Shown: one piece after another, positions 7,049 through 14,246 of the stretch | Position numbering within the stretch: position 1 is the first letter of the stretch | How the letters are laid out: each line of letters starts with the position of its first letter | NCBI GenBank assembly: GCA_903917955.1 | Contig: CAIXCO010000141.1 | Span: 1 to 24,623, forward strand | Source of the DNA: an uncultured Chlorobiaceae bacterium | GTDB lineage: Bacteria > Bacteroidota > Chlorobiia > Chlorobiales > Chlorobiaceae | Reading direction: 5' to 3' | Length of the DNA: 24,623 bases | Program-made: the position numbers and the translations under genes | The notes under the pieces: generated by a model | What the model saw: the letters and a program-made list of their open reading frames with translations, nothing else | Databases searched by the model: none | Told to the model about the DNA's origin: nothing

Positions 7049-8591
7049 TGAGGATAGTCGAGACGATTGTTGTCAGCGCCTTGTGGTTGAAAGGTTTCTG
7101 AAGAAAGTTAAGCTGATGGTCAAGTTCGATGCTTTGGTCAATAACGTCCGCAGTGTACCCTGAAATAAAGAGTATTTTAAGATCTGGATGGGCGGAAAGG
7201 AGTTTTTTTGCAAGCTCTGATCCATTCATTTCCGGCATCATAACATCGGTCACCAACAGGTCAATCGTTCCCTGGTAATCCTCTTCCATGTTGAGAGCCT
7301 CTACGGCTCTTTCGAACGCCAGCACGGTATATCCGCAGCGTTCAAGCATGAACTTGCAAATTTTGAGAATGCTTGGTTCATCCTCCACAAGCAGGATTGT
7401 TTGACGACCTTTCTTGATTGATTCCTCCGGTGGTGCCTCCTGTTCAGTTTTTGATTGGACTTTATACAGGGGCAGGCGAATGGTGATGGTTGTCTCTTTT
7501 TCCGTTTCACTCAGGCACTCAATTGTGCCCTCGTTTTGTTTAACAATTCCGTAAACGCTTGAAAGACCGAGGCCTGTACCTTTTTCGCTTTTTTTTGTAG
7601 TAAAAAAGGGTTCAAAAATATGTTGAAGATCGTCTTGCTCAATACCGCATCCATTATCATGCACGGAAAGTGAAACATACTTTGCCGGGAGACCGTCAGC
7701 GTCATGGATAACTTCGGGCACTGAAAAGCTGCTGCTTTCGATGGTAATTCTGCCGTTACCAGTTATCGCTTCACGAGCGTTGATACAGAGATTAACAAGA
7801 ATCTGTTCAATCTGCGATGGATCAATGTTGAGATGGCAGTTTTTGCATCCCGGAATCCATATCAAGGTGATATGTTCACCGACGAGATCCCGCAACATGG
7901 GTAGCATCTGTGCAACTGCGGTGTTCAGCTCAATAATTTGTGGAGTGATCGTCTGTTTCTGCGCAAAAGCAAGCAGTTGCCGGGTCAGAGTGGCAGAACT
8001 GGTTGCTGCCTGTCGTATTACATCAAAATCGGCATAGGTTGGCGTCGCCGGGTCACTCTCTTCCATGGCCATTTCAGCTTGACCAAGAATAACTGTCAGC
8101 ATATTGTTGAAATTATGAGCTATACCTCCAGCCAGTCGCCCGATTATCTCCATGTTCTGCGACTGCTGAAGCTGAACTGCAAGTTTCGCCCTCTCCTCCT
8201 CAATTTGCTTGCGTTCCGTGACGTTGATGCTGGTGCCGATAATTCTGAAAATGGTGCCATCCTTATGACGAACAGGGTTCAGCTCCGTCTCCCAAAAAGA
8301 GTTTTCCCCCTTGAACGTCAGAGACACTTCATACTGGATTGAGTGGCCTGCTCGAACACAATTGTCATAGTGCTGCATAACCGATTTTGCCGCAGCGGGC
8401 GAAAGTATTTTTTCAGGGGTTTTGCCATAAACCTCTTGGCTTGTGATATCGGTCAGTGTTTCATGAAGCGGATTAATACTCTTGAACCGATAGGTACCCT
8501 CCGGCAGAACATCGACAATAAAAATAGAGTAGTTCACCTTGTCATAAATATTCTTGAGAAACTCTTTGCTTTCAATGTAACTCATGCTCAT
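7032..8591 (-). CDS. Hybrid histidine kinase (PAS-HisKA-HATPase-REC)
   Basis: The 519-residue protein has an N-terminal PAS domain (about 10-128), a dimerisation/phosphoacceptor domain with H159 in GGIAHNFNNML, an HATPase_c domain with DNGCGIE (G1), FEPFFTTK and EKGTGLGLS (G2), and a C-terminal receiver (about 395-515). The receiver has acidic residues in LLVEDE, phosphoacceptor D449 (VTDVMMPEMNG) and lysine in LQKPF. The HNFNN type of H-box is typical of cytoplasmic hybrid kinases that relay to a receiver. No membrane segment is present. Its stop overlaps the SUMF1-fold gene by 17 bases, implying co-transcription and coupled function. A 41-codon sensor remnant ends six bases before its ATG. 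No clear Shine-Dalgarno sequence is visible, and a second ATG two codons in is possible. Confidence 0.92.
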   Translation of the reverse strand: MSMSYIESKEFLKNIYDKVNYSIFIVDVLPEGTYRFKSINPLHETLTDITSQEVYGKTPEKILSPAAAKSVMQHYDNCVRAGHSIQYEVSLTFKGENSFWETELNPVRHKDGTIFRIIGTSINVTERKQIEEERAKLAVQLQQSQNMEIIGRLAGGIAHNFNNMLTVILGQAEMAMEESDPATPTYADFDVIRQAATSSATLTRQLLAFAQKQTITPQIIELNTAVAQMLPMLRDLVGEHITLIWIPGCKNCHLNIDPSQIEQILVNLCINAREAITGNGRITIESSSFSVPEVIHDADGLPAKYVSLSVHDNGCGIEQDDLQHIFEPFFTTKKSEKGTGLGLSSVYGIVKQNEGTIECLSETEKETTITIRLPLYKVQSKTEQEAPPEESIKKGRQTILLVEDEPSILKICKFMLERCGYTVLAFERAVEALNMEEDYQGTIDLLVTDVMMPEMNGSELAKKLLSAHPDLKILFISGYTADVIDQSIELDHQLNFLQKPFNHKALTTIVSTILNAEVA

Positions 8592-8596
8592 ATTTT

Positions 8597-8722
8597 TTAC
8601 GATCGGTAAGTAATAATGCTGCTCGTGTCGATGAGAACAGCTTTTTCAGAGAGGGATTCCAGCAATGCAAAAGCCGTATCTTCGGCCAGATTATCGATTG
8701 AAGGCAAATTTTCTACGAACAT
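8597..8722 (-). pseudogene. Remnant: duplicated N-terminus of a PAS sensor (41 codons)
   Basis: An ATG at 8722 opens a 41-residue frame ending at TAA 8597-8599. Its sequence, including FALLESLSEKAVLID, is a clear second copy of the start of the sensor remnant beginning at 9387 (FALLESLPEQTVLID). The similarity extends about 20 bases upstream of both ATGs (TATTTT-ACAGT). After VLID the homology breaks off, leaving a short tail. It lies directly before the hybrid kinase gene, so it could still be translated as a leader peptide, but it looks like debris from a duplication followed by deletion. Confidence 0.65.
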
Positions 8723-8768
8723 TTACTTACTGTTAAAATACGTCTACGTATCTGCGCTGCATATTTTT

Positions 8769-8870
8769 TGCAGCAGTTCTTGTTCATCTTCTGCATGAAT
8801 CATAGCTCTGTTACATTGGTCGCTCAACATAAGGACACGATTCAGCCGCTCAAGTTCCTTTTCAGCCAGC
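8769..8870 (-). repeat. Dispersed copy of the pre-GAF linker coding sequence (other copy 4593-4694)
   Basis: These 102 bases align without gaps to 4593-4694 inside the 1011-residue kinase gene and share long identical blocks, for example CACGATTCAGCCGCTCAAGTT. Both encode the helical linker LAE-x-ELERLNRVL and the first GAF helix. The similarity shows that the broken sensor and the intact kinase are close paralogues that could recombine. Confidence 0.7.
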
Positions 8871-9413
8871 GCGTTGAGCCATCGGGATTACAGACGCGAT
8901 ACTCGACGTTCAAATCGGCTTCGAACGTTATCAAGTCCCATTCCCATACACCGGCATGTGCCGCGTCCAGGGCCTGGCTAAACCTGGTCGTCATCCGTTT
9001 TTGCACTGAAATATCAGCAATGGTGATGAGTAACCGGGTGACCTTGCCTTCCGGAGAGAGAACGGGATTAATGGTAATTTTCCGATTCAGATACTCTGTT
9101 CCATTTTCAAAAACCATTTGTTTGCCGGTACGGAGAACTTCTGCAATCTTTTCTCTGTAGTAAATGGCGTGTTCCGGCAATTGCAGCAGGGTTGTAATCA
9201 GCTCATAGGCACTTGCTCCGATGCACTCCTCCAGAGAGATGTCGAAACGTGAGGCAAACAGGGTATTGGCGCTGAGAATAGTACCGTTTGGGTCGATGAG
9301 AACGGTTTGTTCAGGAAGTGACTCAAGCAATGCAAAAACCGCATCGGCGGCAAGATTGCCAAGGGAAAAAACATTTTTTGTGTACATCAATTCACTGTCA
9401 AAATAGTTCTGAC

Positions 9414-9504
9414 AGGTGCTGAGGTGCTGAGGTGCTGAGGTGCTGAGGTGCTGAGGTGCTGAGGTGCTGAGGTGCTGAGGTGCTGAGGTGCTGAGGTGCT
9501 GAGG
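9414..9504 (-). repeat. Perfect 8-bp tandem repeat, 11 full copies
   Basis: The plus-strand unit AGGTGCTG is repeated eleven times without error from 9414 to 9501, followed by a partial AGG. On the minus strand the unit is CAGCACCT. Eight is not a multiple of three, so every gain or loss of a unit shifts the frame; the array also lies 27 bases upstream of the probable ATG at 9387. Perfect identity between units points to recent slippage or active homogenisation. Confidence 0.95.
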
Positions 9505-9531
9505 GTGTTTTTGCAGTAAAAGCGGTGTCAT

Positions 9532-9916
9532 AATTAGTGCTCAATATTGTAAATTGGCAGGCAATTCCAGTCATCCGTTACAACTCAAAACGAAAGCATC
9601 AACGGTAGATGTTAATTAAAGAATCGTACAAAAACAAATAAATACTTACAAAAATAAATAAATACTCACTCACAAAAACAAATATACGAGAGAGGCGCAG
9701 CCGGACTGTATGGCGTTTTCCGATAAATGAGTTGGAGCCTTTTTATCAGGAACAATTCAATAAGCCTCTTCTTTTCTGTGAGATACAAACTCTGGAGTAC
9801 AGGTAGTCATCAGGAAGAAGAGTCCGAATTTTGTAAATATTTGACATGAGTTTCTTAGGAAATAAACGGAAGATTTGAGGAGTGGGCGTGGAACCAATAA
9901 TGTGGGTGCAGAAGAA
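9532..9916. other. Gene-free stretch between the decayed sensor and the OmpR-type regulator
   Basis: No convincing reading frame is present in these 385 bases. The left half is AT-rich and includes a short direct repeat (listed separately). The right part shows no clear hairpin followed by a T-run, so I see no terminator for the OmpR-type regulator gene. A promoter for the decayed sensor and hybrid kinase transcript may lie here but cannot be pinned down. Confidence 0.6.
9627..9687. repeat. AT-rich 20-bp direct repeat, two and a half copies
   Basis: TACAAAAACAAATAAATACT (9627-9646) is followed directly by a copy with one change (9647-9666), and a third degenerate copy, CACAAAAACAAATATAC, lies at 9671-9687. 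It could be a protein-binding or bent-DNA element upstream of the minus-strand genes, or simple slippage product. Confidence 0.6.
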
Positions 9917-10669
9917 CTATACTATCACAAGATCGGCTATAAAACTGTATCCGACCCCGTGAATGGTGCGAATCGGAGAGGGGGCCTCTTTATCAGTTTT
10001 GCGACGAATGCGGTGCACAAGCGTTTCAAGGGCAGCACCTCCGGTGGTATCATCCGGGTAGCCAAGGCTTTTGAGAATCAGATCGCGTGATACCTCATTT
10101 TTATGGTGAGCGATAAGGCATTGAAGAAATTTAAACTCCTTTGCAGTAAGCTTGATTTTTACCCCAAGCGGCGTCATCAGTAACCATTCGCTCTTCATGA
10201 ATGTCCATGGAGTAACGGTAATCTCCTTGATGGTTTTCTGTTCTTTAACAAGAGGAAGTGATGCTGAGGGCAAACTTTCGATACGAATGAGTAGCGCCGC
10301 AATAGCTGCGGCTATTTCGCTAAAGTCCACCGGCTTGACCAGGTAGATATCGGCACCTGAATGATAGCCAGAGAGCTTGTCTGCGAGTGTTGCACGGGCT
10401 GTCAGCATGATAATGCGAATATCGGTATTGGCTTTTAGATACTCTGAGAGCACTCGGCCGTTCTGATCAGGAAGACCTATATCGATAATAGCCAGTGCAT
10501 ATTTTGCGGTAGTGATATGCTGATAGAATTCCACCGCTGAACTGACTCCGATGATATCATAACCGTTCATGGCAAGATAGAGCATCAAGCTCTCTCTGAG
10601 ATCATTGTCATCTTCAACAATGATGATCTTGTGATGCGAAGTGACTATCGTCTCGTATTCCTGACTCAT
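9917..10669 (-). CDS. OmpR/PhoB-family response regulator
   Basis: The protein combines a receiver and a C-terminal winged-helix DNA-binding domain. Numbered from the ATG at 10669 (250 residues), the receiver has the acidic cluster in VEDDND, phosphoacceptor D63 (IDIGLPD), threonine in MLTARA and lysine K112 (LVKPVD). The Trans_reg_C domain covers about residues 155-250, with LTAKEFKFLQCL at its start and the wing motif RTIHGVGYSF at its end. The frame is open for 24 more codons to an ATG at 10741, but that would overlap the upstream kinase by 59 bases. The ATG at 10669 leaves a 13-base gap and fits the usual length. It is the obvious cognate partner of the kinase encoded immediately upstream. 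Its targets cannot be read from the sequence. Confidence 0.9.
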   Translation of the reverse strand: MSQEYETIVTSHHKIIIVEDDNDLRESLMLYLAMNGYDIIGVSSAVEFYQHITTAKYALAIIDIGLPDQNGRVLSEYLKANTDIRIIMLTARATLADKLSGYHSGADIYLVKPVDFSEIAAAIAALLIRIESLPSASLPLVKEQKTIKEITVTPWTFMKSEWLLMTPLGVKIKLTAKEFKFLQCLIAHHKNEVSRDLILKSLGYPDDTTGGAALETLVHRIRRKTDKEAPSPIRTIHGVGYSFIADLVIV

Positions 10670-10682
10670 AGGAGAAGAGCTG

Positions 10683-13286
10683 TTAATTCGATTGATAAGA
10701 AGTTGCATCATCGACAAAAGGAAGACGCAATGTTGCGACAATACCTTGTGGCTCGCTCTCGATCGTTATCGTACCCTGGTACATCTCCACAATCTCACGA
10801 ACCAGCCAAAGTCCCATTCCTGCGCCACCGGTATTGGCACTATTACTGCCTCTCTCATACTTTTTGAAAAGATCCTCAGCGATGAACGGTGAAGCGGTGT
10901 TAGCTTGATTGACAACGAGAATCGCAACATTCGTACCATCTTTTCGACAATCAACCCGAATCGGGGAGTTCGGCGGTGAGTATTTTCGGGCATTATCGAG
11001 AAGATTGAAAATCGTGACGTTGAGGAACGTTTGATCAGCGAGAACCCTGACGCCCTTGATGCCCTCGGCACTGCAATAAAACCGATCAGGCCACAAGACA
11101 GCGGCATCGGCAAGTTGGTCGCATAAGATTGCGAAGAGATCAAGTGACTGATATGCAGCACTGTTTGCGTCATCAAAAAAGCGACACTTTTCAAGAGAGG
11201 TATCCATGACCTCCATTAGTCTTTTGACCGCTCGCTTCATCTTATCTGTCGCATTAGCCTGAATGGTAGATGACGTTTTTTCGTTTAACATAAGAATATC
11301 AAGATTCCCATTGATAATAGCGATAGGAGTGCGATACTCATGAGAGATCATACTCAAAAAGCGCCGCTGCTGTTCTGCGATCAATCGCTCGGAAGCAAGC
11401 GCTTCCTGCAAAAGCTTCTCCCTTTTATTCAGTTCAGCAATGGTCTCCTTTGCAAGCAAAAGTGCATCCTTTTCGCCACTCTTGGCTCTTTTAATATCCT
11501 TTTGATCCTTTTCTCTTAGGAGCAAATGCTTATCATTTTGTTTCTTAAACAATTGGTGCTGAAGGAGTTCACGATCTTTTCTGGAGAATTCAGCCGTATT
11601 CCGATGGCGCAGGAGTAAAATCCCAAAGGAGATATTTTGGGCCAGGGTGAGCAGAAGCTCCACCTCCTCCGATTCAAAGGCATAAGATTTTGCTGCATAA
11701 ATGCCTATGGCGCCAAACGCACCCTTGTCAGCAGTTAAAGGCAGAACCAGATGGGATGCAAAACCATATTTGCGGGCATCTCTGCGCCATAGCACAAAAG
11801 CCGGATCTGTCTCAGTATCATGAACAACAGATACTCGACCAGTGCGAATAGCCGTGCCTGTGGTACCTCTGCCCTGTGGAACGTCACCCCAGGAGAGGAG
11901 GTAATGGTGAGGGTAACCCTTGAAGTAACCTGCCTCAGCAATAATAGAGACACTTTTAGCCTCATCATGCTCAGCATATCCGGCCCATGTCATCCGGTAA
12001 CCACCGATGTTAACGAGAATGTTGCAGACTTTCTTGAGCAATGTGGCCTCATTCGTGACATGAATGAGTGTCTGGTTACAGTCACTGATTGCCTTCGCCA
12101 GGCAGGCCAGGCTCCTGATTTTTTCTTCTGCCTGTTTTCGTTTGGTAACATCATGAATAACCAAATAGAGCAGTAATTGGCCTTCGACAGGAATAGTGCT
12201 CGTGTAAACCTCTACTTCGCGCAGAGATCCTGTCGCTGTGCGATGGACAGAAGGCAATCTGACTTGGTTCGATGACCCGGCCATTCTCATCTGTGCCAAA
12301 ATCTGAACCATGGGAAGCGTATTAATATGCTCTATACTCATCCGACAGAGCTCATCACGCGACCATCCGTAAAAATTCACGGCAGCCTGGTTGGCATTGA
12401 CAATAGCTCCTTCATTCGGCTCAATACAGAGCATGGGCTCGGAGTGGTTGTCAAAGAATAAGCGGAACTGATCTTCTTGTTTTTGGGTTTCTGCTTCTCT
12501 CTCTTTCTGCCTGTTGATGTACGTATGCACGCCGAGCAATCGCAATGGCTTGCCCTCCGGAGTGCGGGATACTATTTTGGTGCTGCAATTTATCCATACC
12601 CAATGCCCATCTTTATGCCTATGCCTCATACGGAATTCGAGAGCGTAGCCGTCAGTATTTCCATTAAAATACCGCAGGATACGAGCATTTGCATGCATCA
12701 AATCGTCCGGGTGCAGGAGATCCTTCCATCTCTTGATCGTGAGCGGCTCAAGCTCTTTGAGAGTGTAGCCGATGATGCCAGCCCATATCTCATTAACAAA
12801 AACTTCACCAGTCTCAATAAACCAATCCCAGATACCCACTTGAGCAGCAACAACAGCCTCTTCCAACAGCTCGTTGCTGAGACGGAGCTCCTTCTGCGCA
12901 AGCTGCTCATCATTGCTCTTCTCAATGACCGCAGTAAAAAACCACTGCTGATGACTCGATACGGTGACAGTGTACCACGTATCCGTTGTTTCATAGCAGT
13001 ATACAAATGTGTCGGTAATTCCAGTACGGGCAACCTCAAGATGGCGGGTAATGAACTCTTTGCGCCCGTTGTCAATATCAGGTATTGTTTCAGATGCCTT
13101 GAGTCCGACGAAATTCCTTAGACCAAAAACTCTTTTGAAGTTTTCATTAACCTCGATATACACAAAATCAACCGCATCACCTTTTTTATTGAAAACGGCC
13201 TGACAGTATGCTCCGGCAGAACTCATGGAGTGTAACTGATGATGCTCCCATCCCCCTTCTTCCGGGGCCTGGTGTGTCGAAAACAT
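10683..13286 (-). CDS. Soluble PAS/GAF sensor histidine kinase paired with the OmpR-type regulator
   Basis: This 867-residue kinase has PAS-like (about 25-125), PAS_3 (135-260), PAS (270-390) and GAF (400-560) domains. A charged, probably coiled-coil linker (560-640) follows, then HisKA with H649 (ISHEYRTP) and HATPase_c (745-860). The N-box FNLLDNARKYSPP and G2 box GGAGMGLWL are present. The G1 box is degenerate: NQANTASP stands where DxGxG is usual. An Asn at the first position occurs in some active kinases, but loss of both glycines is less common. AGGTGAGG (complement of 13292-13299), five bases before the ATG, supports the start. There are no membrane helices. The regulator gene begins 13 bases after the stop, giving a kinase-first two-component operon. 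Confidence 0.9.
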   Translation of the reverse strand: MFSTHQAPEEGGWEHHQLHSMSSAGAYCQAVFNKKGDAVDFVYIEVNENFKRVFGLRNFVGLKASETIPDIDNGRKEFITRHLEVARTGITDTFVYCYETTDTWYTVTVSSHQQWFFTAVIEKSNDEQLAQKELRLSNELLEEAVVAAQVGIWDWFIETGEVFVNEIWAGIIGYTLKELEPLTIKRWKDLLHPDDLMHANARILRYFNGNTDGYALEFRMRHRHKDGHWVWINCSTKIVSRTPEGKPLRLLGVHTYINRQKEREAETQKQEDQFRLFFDNHSEPMLCIEPNEGAIVNANQAAVNFYGWSRDELCRMSIEHINTLPMVQILAQMRMAGSSNQVRLPSVHRTATGSLREVEVYTSTIPVEGQLLLYLVIHDVTKRKQAEEKIRSLACLAKAISDCNQTLIHVTNEATLLKKVCNILVNIGGYRMTWAGYAEHDEAKSVSIIAEAGYFKGYPHHYLLSWGDVPQGRGTTGTAIRTGRVSVVHDTETDPAFVLWRRDARKYGFASHLVLPLTADKGAFGAIGIYAAKSYAFESEEVELLLTLAQNISFGILLLRHRNTAEFSRKDRELLQHQLFKKQNDKHLLLREKDQKDIKRAKSGEKDALLLAKETIAELNKREKLLQEALASERLIAEQQRRFLSMISHEYRTPIAIINGNLDILMLNEKTSSTIQANATDKMKRAVKRLMEVMDTSLEKCRFFDDANSAAYQSLDLFAILCDQLADAAVLWPDRFYCSAEGIKGVRVLADQTFLNVTIFNLLDNARKYSPPNSPIRVDCRKDGTNVAILVVNQANTASPFIAEDLFKKYERGSNSANTGGAGMGLWLVREIVEMYQGTITIESEPQGIVATLRLPFVDDATSYQSN

Positions 13287-13599
13287 TGTATCCTCACCTA
13301 TACGTTTGGTGCATAAAAGAATTTACAGGGGAAAATAACCAAAGCAGTTGAATAATAAAAGCATACGTCAGAAAAAGTCCTTGATTATTTGTGATTTTTT
13401 GTCAGGTGTTATCGTAGGGGGGCATTTTTCGCGTTCTTCATCTTCGGCTGGTTGGTGTTCTCTTCCTGTGGTTGCGCAGGCGACTTGACGGACCGGGGGT
13501 GGAAATGTGTTGGGGTTTCACTGCAATCTGAATAAGGAAAAAATCCGAATTTAGTCTATATTCAGTCTTAAGAATAACTGTATACGAAGAGGAGCCACA
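13287..13599. other. Divergent intergenic region between the sensor kinase and the toxin-antitoxin operon
   Basis: These 313 bases hold the kinase Shine-Dalgarno on the minus strand and the toxin-antitoxin control region on the plus strand (an inverted repeat, listed separately, and AAGAGGAG at 13587-13594 five bases before the antitoxin ATG). The middle, about 13400-13530, is more G-rich than its flanks and shows no recognisable gene. Promoters for both directions are expected here, but none stands out. Confidence 0.6.
13559..13584 (+). promoter_or_regulatory. Candidate toxin-antitoxin operator (inverted repeat)
   Basis: TATTCAGT (13559-13566) and ACTGTATA (13577-13584) form an inverted repeat matching at seven of eight positions around a 10-base spacer, 15 bases upstream of the antitoxin ATG. 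Phd/YefM antitoxins are known to autorepress by binding palindromes in this position, so it is a reasonable operator candidate. Confidence 0.35.
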
Positions 13600-13866
13600 A
13601 TGAAACTATCAGAAAGGGTTCGCCCGATTTCCTACCTTAAGTCACATGCGGCCGAGATTGTAAGGGACTTTGAAGAAGATCGCAGTCCGCTTATTGTCAC
13701 CCAGAATGGGGAAGCCAAGATTGTCGTCATGGACATTCGTACCTACGAAGAACAGCTTGAAACCATGGCTTTTCTGAAGCTTGTCAACATGGGCAAGAAA
13801 GAGATTTTCGAAGGAAAATATCAGAGCGCTGAGAATTTTTTTGCTGAAATGGAGAAGGAGGGATAG
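13600..13866 (+). CDS. Type II antitoxin, Phd/YefM family
   Basis: The 88-residue protein has the Phd/YefM N-terminal DNA-binding and dimerisation fold: residues 6-20 (RVRPISYLKSHAAEI) and the strand PLIVTQNGEAKIVVMDIRTYEE are characteristic of the family. The acidic, flexible C-terminal segment (NFFAEMEKEG) would wrap the toxin and neutralise it. AAGAGGAG lies five bases before the ATG. Its stop TAG (13864-13866) shares its last base with the GTG start of the next gene, so the two are translationally coupled. It is expected to bind its own promoter with the toxin as co-repressor. Confidence 0.9.
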   Translation: MKLSERVRPISYLKSHAAEIVRDFEEDRSPLIVTQNGEAKIVVMDIRTYEEQLETMAFLKLVNMGKKEIFEGKYQSAENFFAEMEKEG

Positions 13867-14195
13867 TGGCGCACTCTCTTTTCGTACTCGATTGCGCGAA
13901 AGATGATTATCGTGAAATCAGAAAATATGTTAGGCGTAAGTTTGGCGTGGCGGTCTGGCGCGATGCAGAGCAACAATACAAAGAGACGCTAAGGAACATT
14001 GGCGAGTTCCCTTATGCTGGTTTTGTTCCTGATGAAGCCGTTACCCTCGGGTTGCAGGGAATTCGAGAGAGGTTGGTTGGGCAAACCAGAGTCATCTATG
14101 AAGTTGGCGTGCAGGATGTTTATGTCTATATGTTCGTATCGACCCGTCGGGATTTTATGACCATGCTGACTGAGAGGTTGCTTACAGGCGAATAA
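13866..14195 (+). CDS. Type II toxin, RelE/ParE family
   Basis: The 109-residue protein begins with GTG at 13866, overlapping the antitoxin stop by one base. Its composition and layout fit RelE/ParE: an N-terminal helical hairpin (AKDDYREIRKYVRRKFG), then the central LQGIRERLVGQTRVIYEV strand region and a C-terminal YVYMFVSTRRDF strand with clustered basic residues. Plasmid-stabilisation-type ParE toxins poison gyrase, whereas RelE toxins cleave mRNA on the ribosome; the sequence alone does not decide which applies here. The pair flanks the signalling island and runs opposite to it, which is typical of independently acquired toxin-antitoxin modules. Confidence 0.87.
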   Translation: MAHSLFVLDCAKDDYREIRKYVRRKFGVAVWRDAEQQYKETLRNIGEFPYAGFVPDEAVTLGLQGIRERLVGQTRVIYEVGVQDVYVYMFVSTRRDFMTMLTERLLTGE

Positions 14196-14216
14196 TAGCA
14201 AGAGTATTCGCCTGTA
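14183..14216 (+). terminator. Long hairpin at the end of the toxin gene
   Basis: TACAGGCGAATA (14183-14194) and TATTCGCCTGTA (14205-14216) form a perfect 12-bp stem with a 10-base loop, overlapping the toxin stop codon. There is no T-run after it on either strand, so it may be a stem without intrinsic termination. The radical SAM gene ends 31 bases away on the opposite strand. Confidence 0.5.
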
Positions 14217-14246
14217 TATGCACTGCAACTTGCCAGCCAAAAACCC

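Larger units (their letters stand above)
8744..9531 (-). pseudogene. Decayed PAS/GAF sensor kinase (internal deletion, frameshift, premature stop)
   Basis: The likely original start is the ATG at 9387, giving one PAS domain (FALLESLPEQTVLIDPNGTI onward) and the start of a second, ending around EYRVCNPDGSTRW. The same frame is open back to an ATG at 9531 through the 8-bp repeat array, which would add an octapeptide repeat (QHLSTSAP). After STRW the frame hits TGA at 8842-8844. In another frame the DNA continues as LAEKELERLNRVLMLSDQ, the linker that precedes a GAF domain in the neighbouring kinase, and stops at TAG 8744-8746. The rest of PAS2, the GAF body and the kinase core are gone. This looks like a deletion joining PAS2 to the pre-GAF linker at a short shared sequence around CGCTGGCTGAA. 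Confidence 0.75.

Noticed and set aside
9414..9504. The tandem array as a CRISPR.
   Set aside because: The 8-bp units are directly adjacent with no spacers and there are no cas genes.
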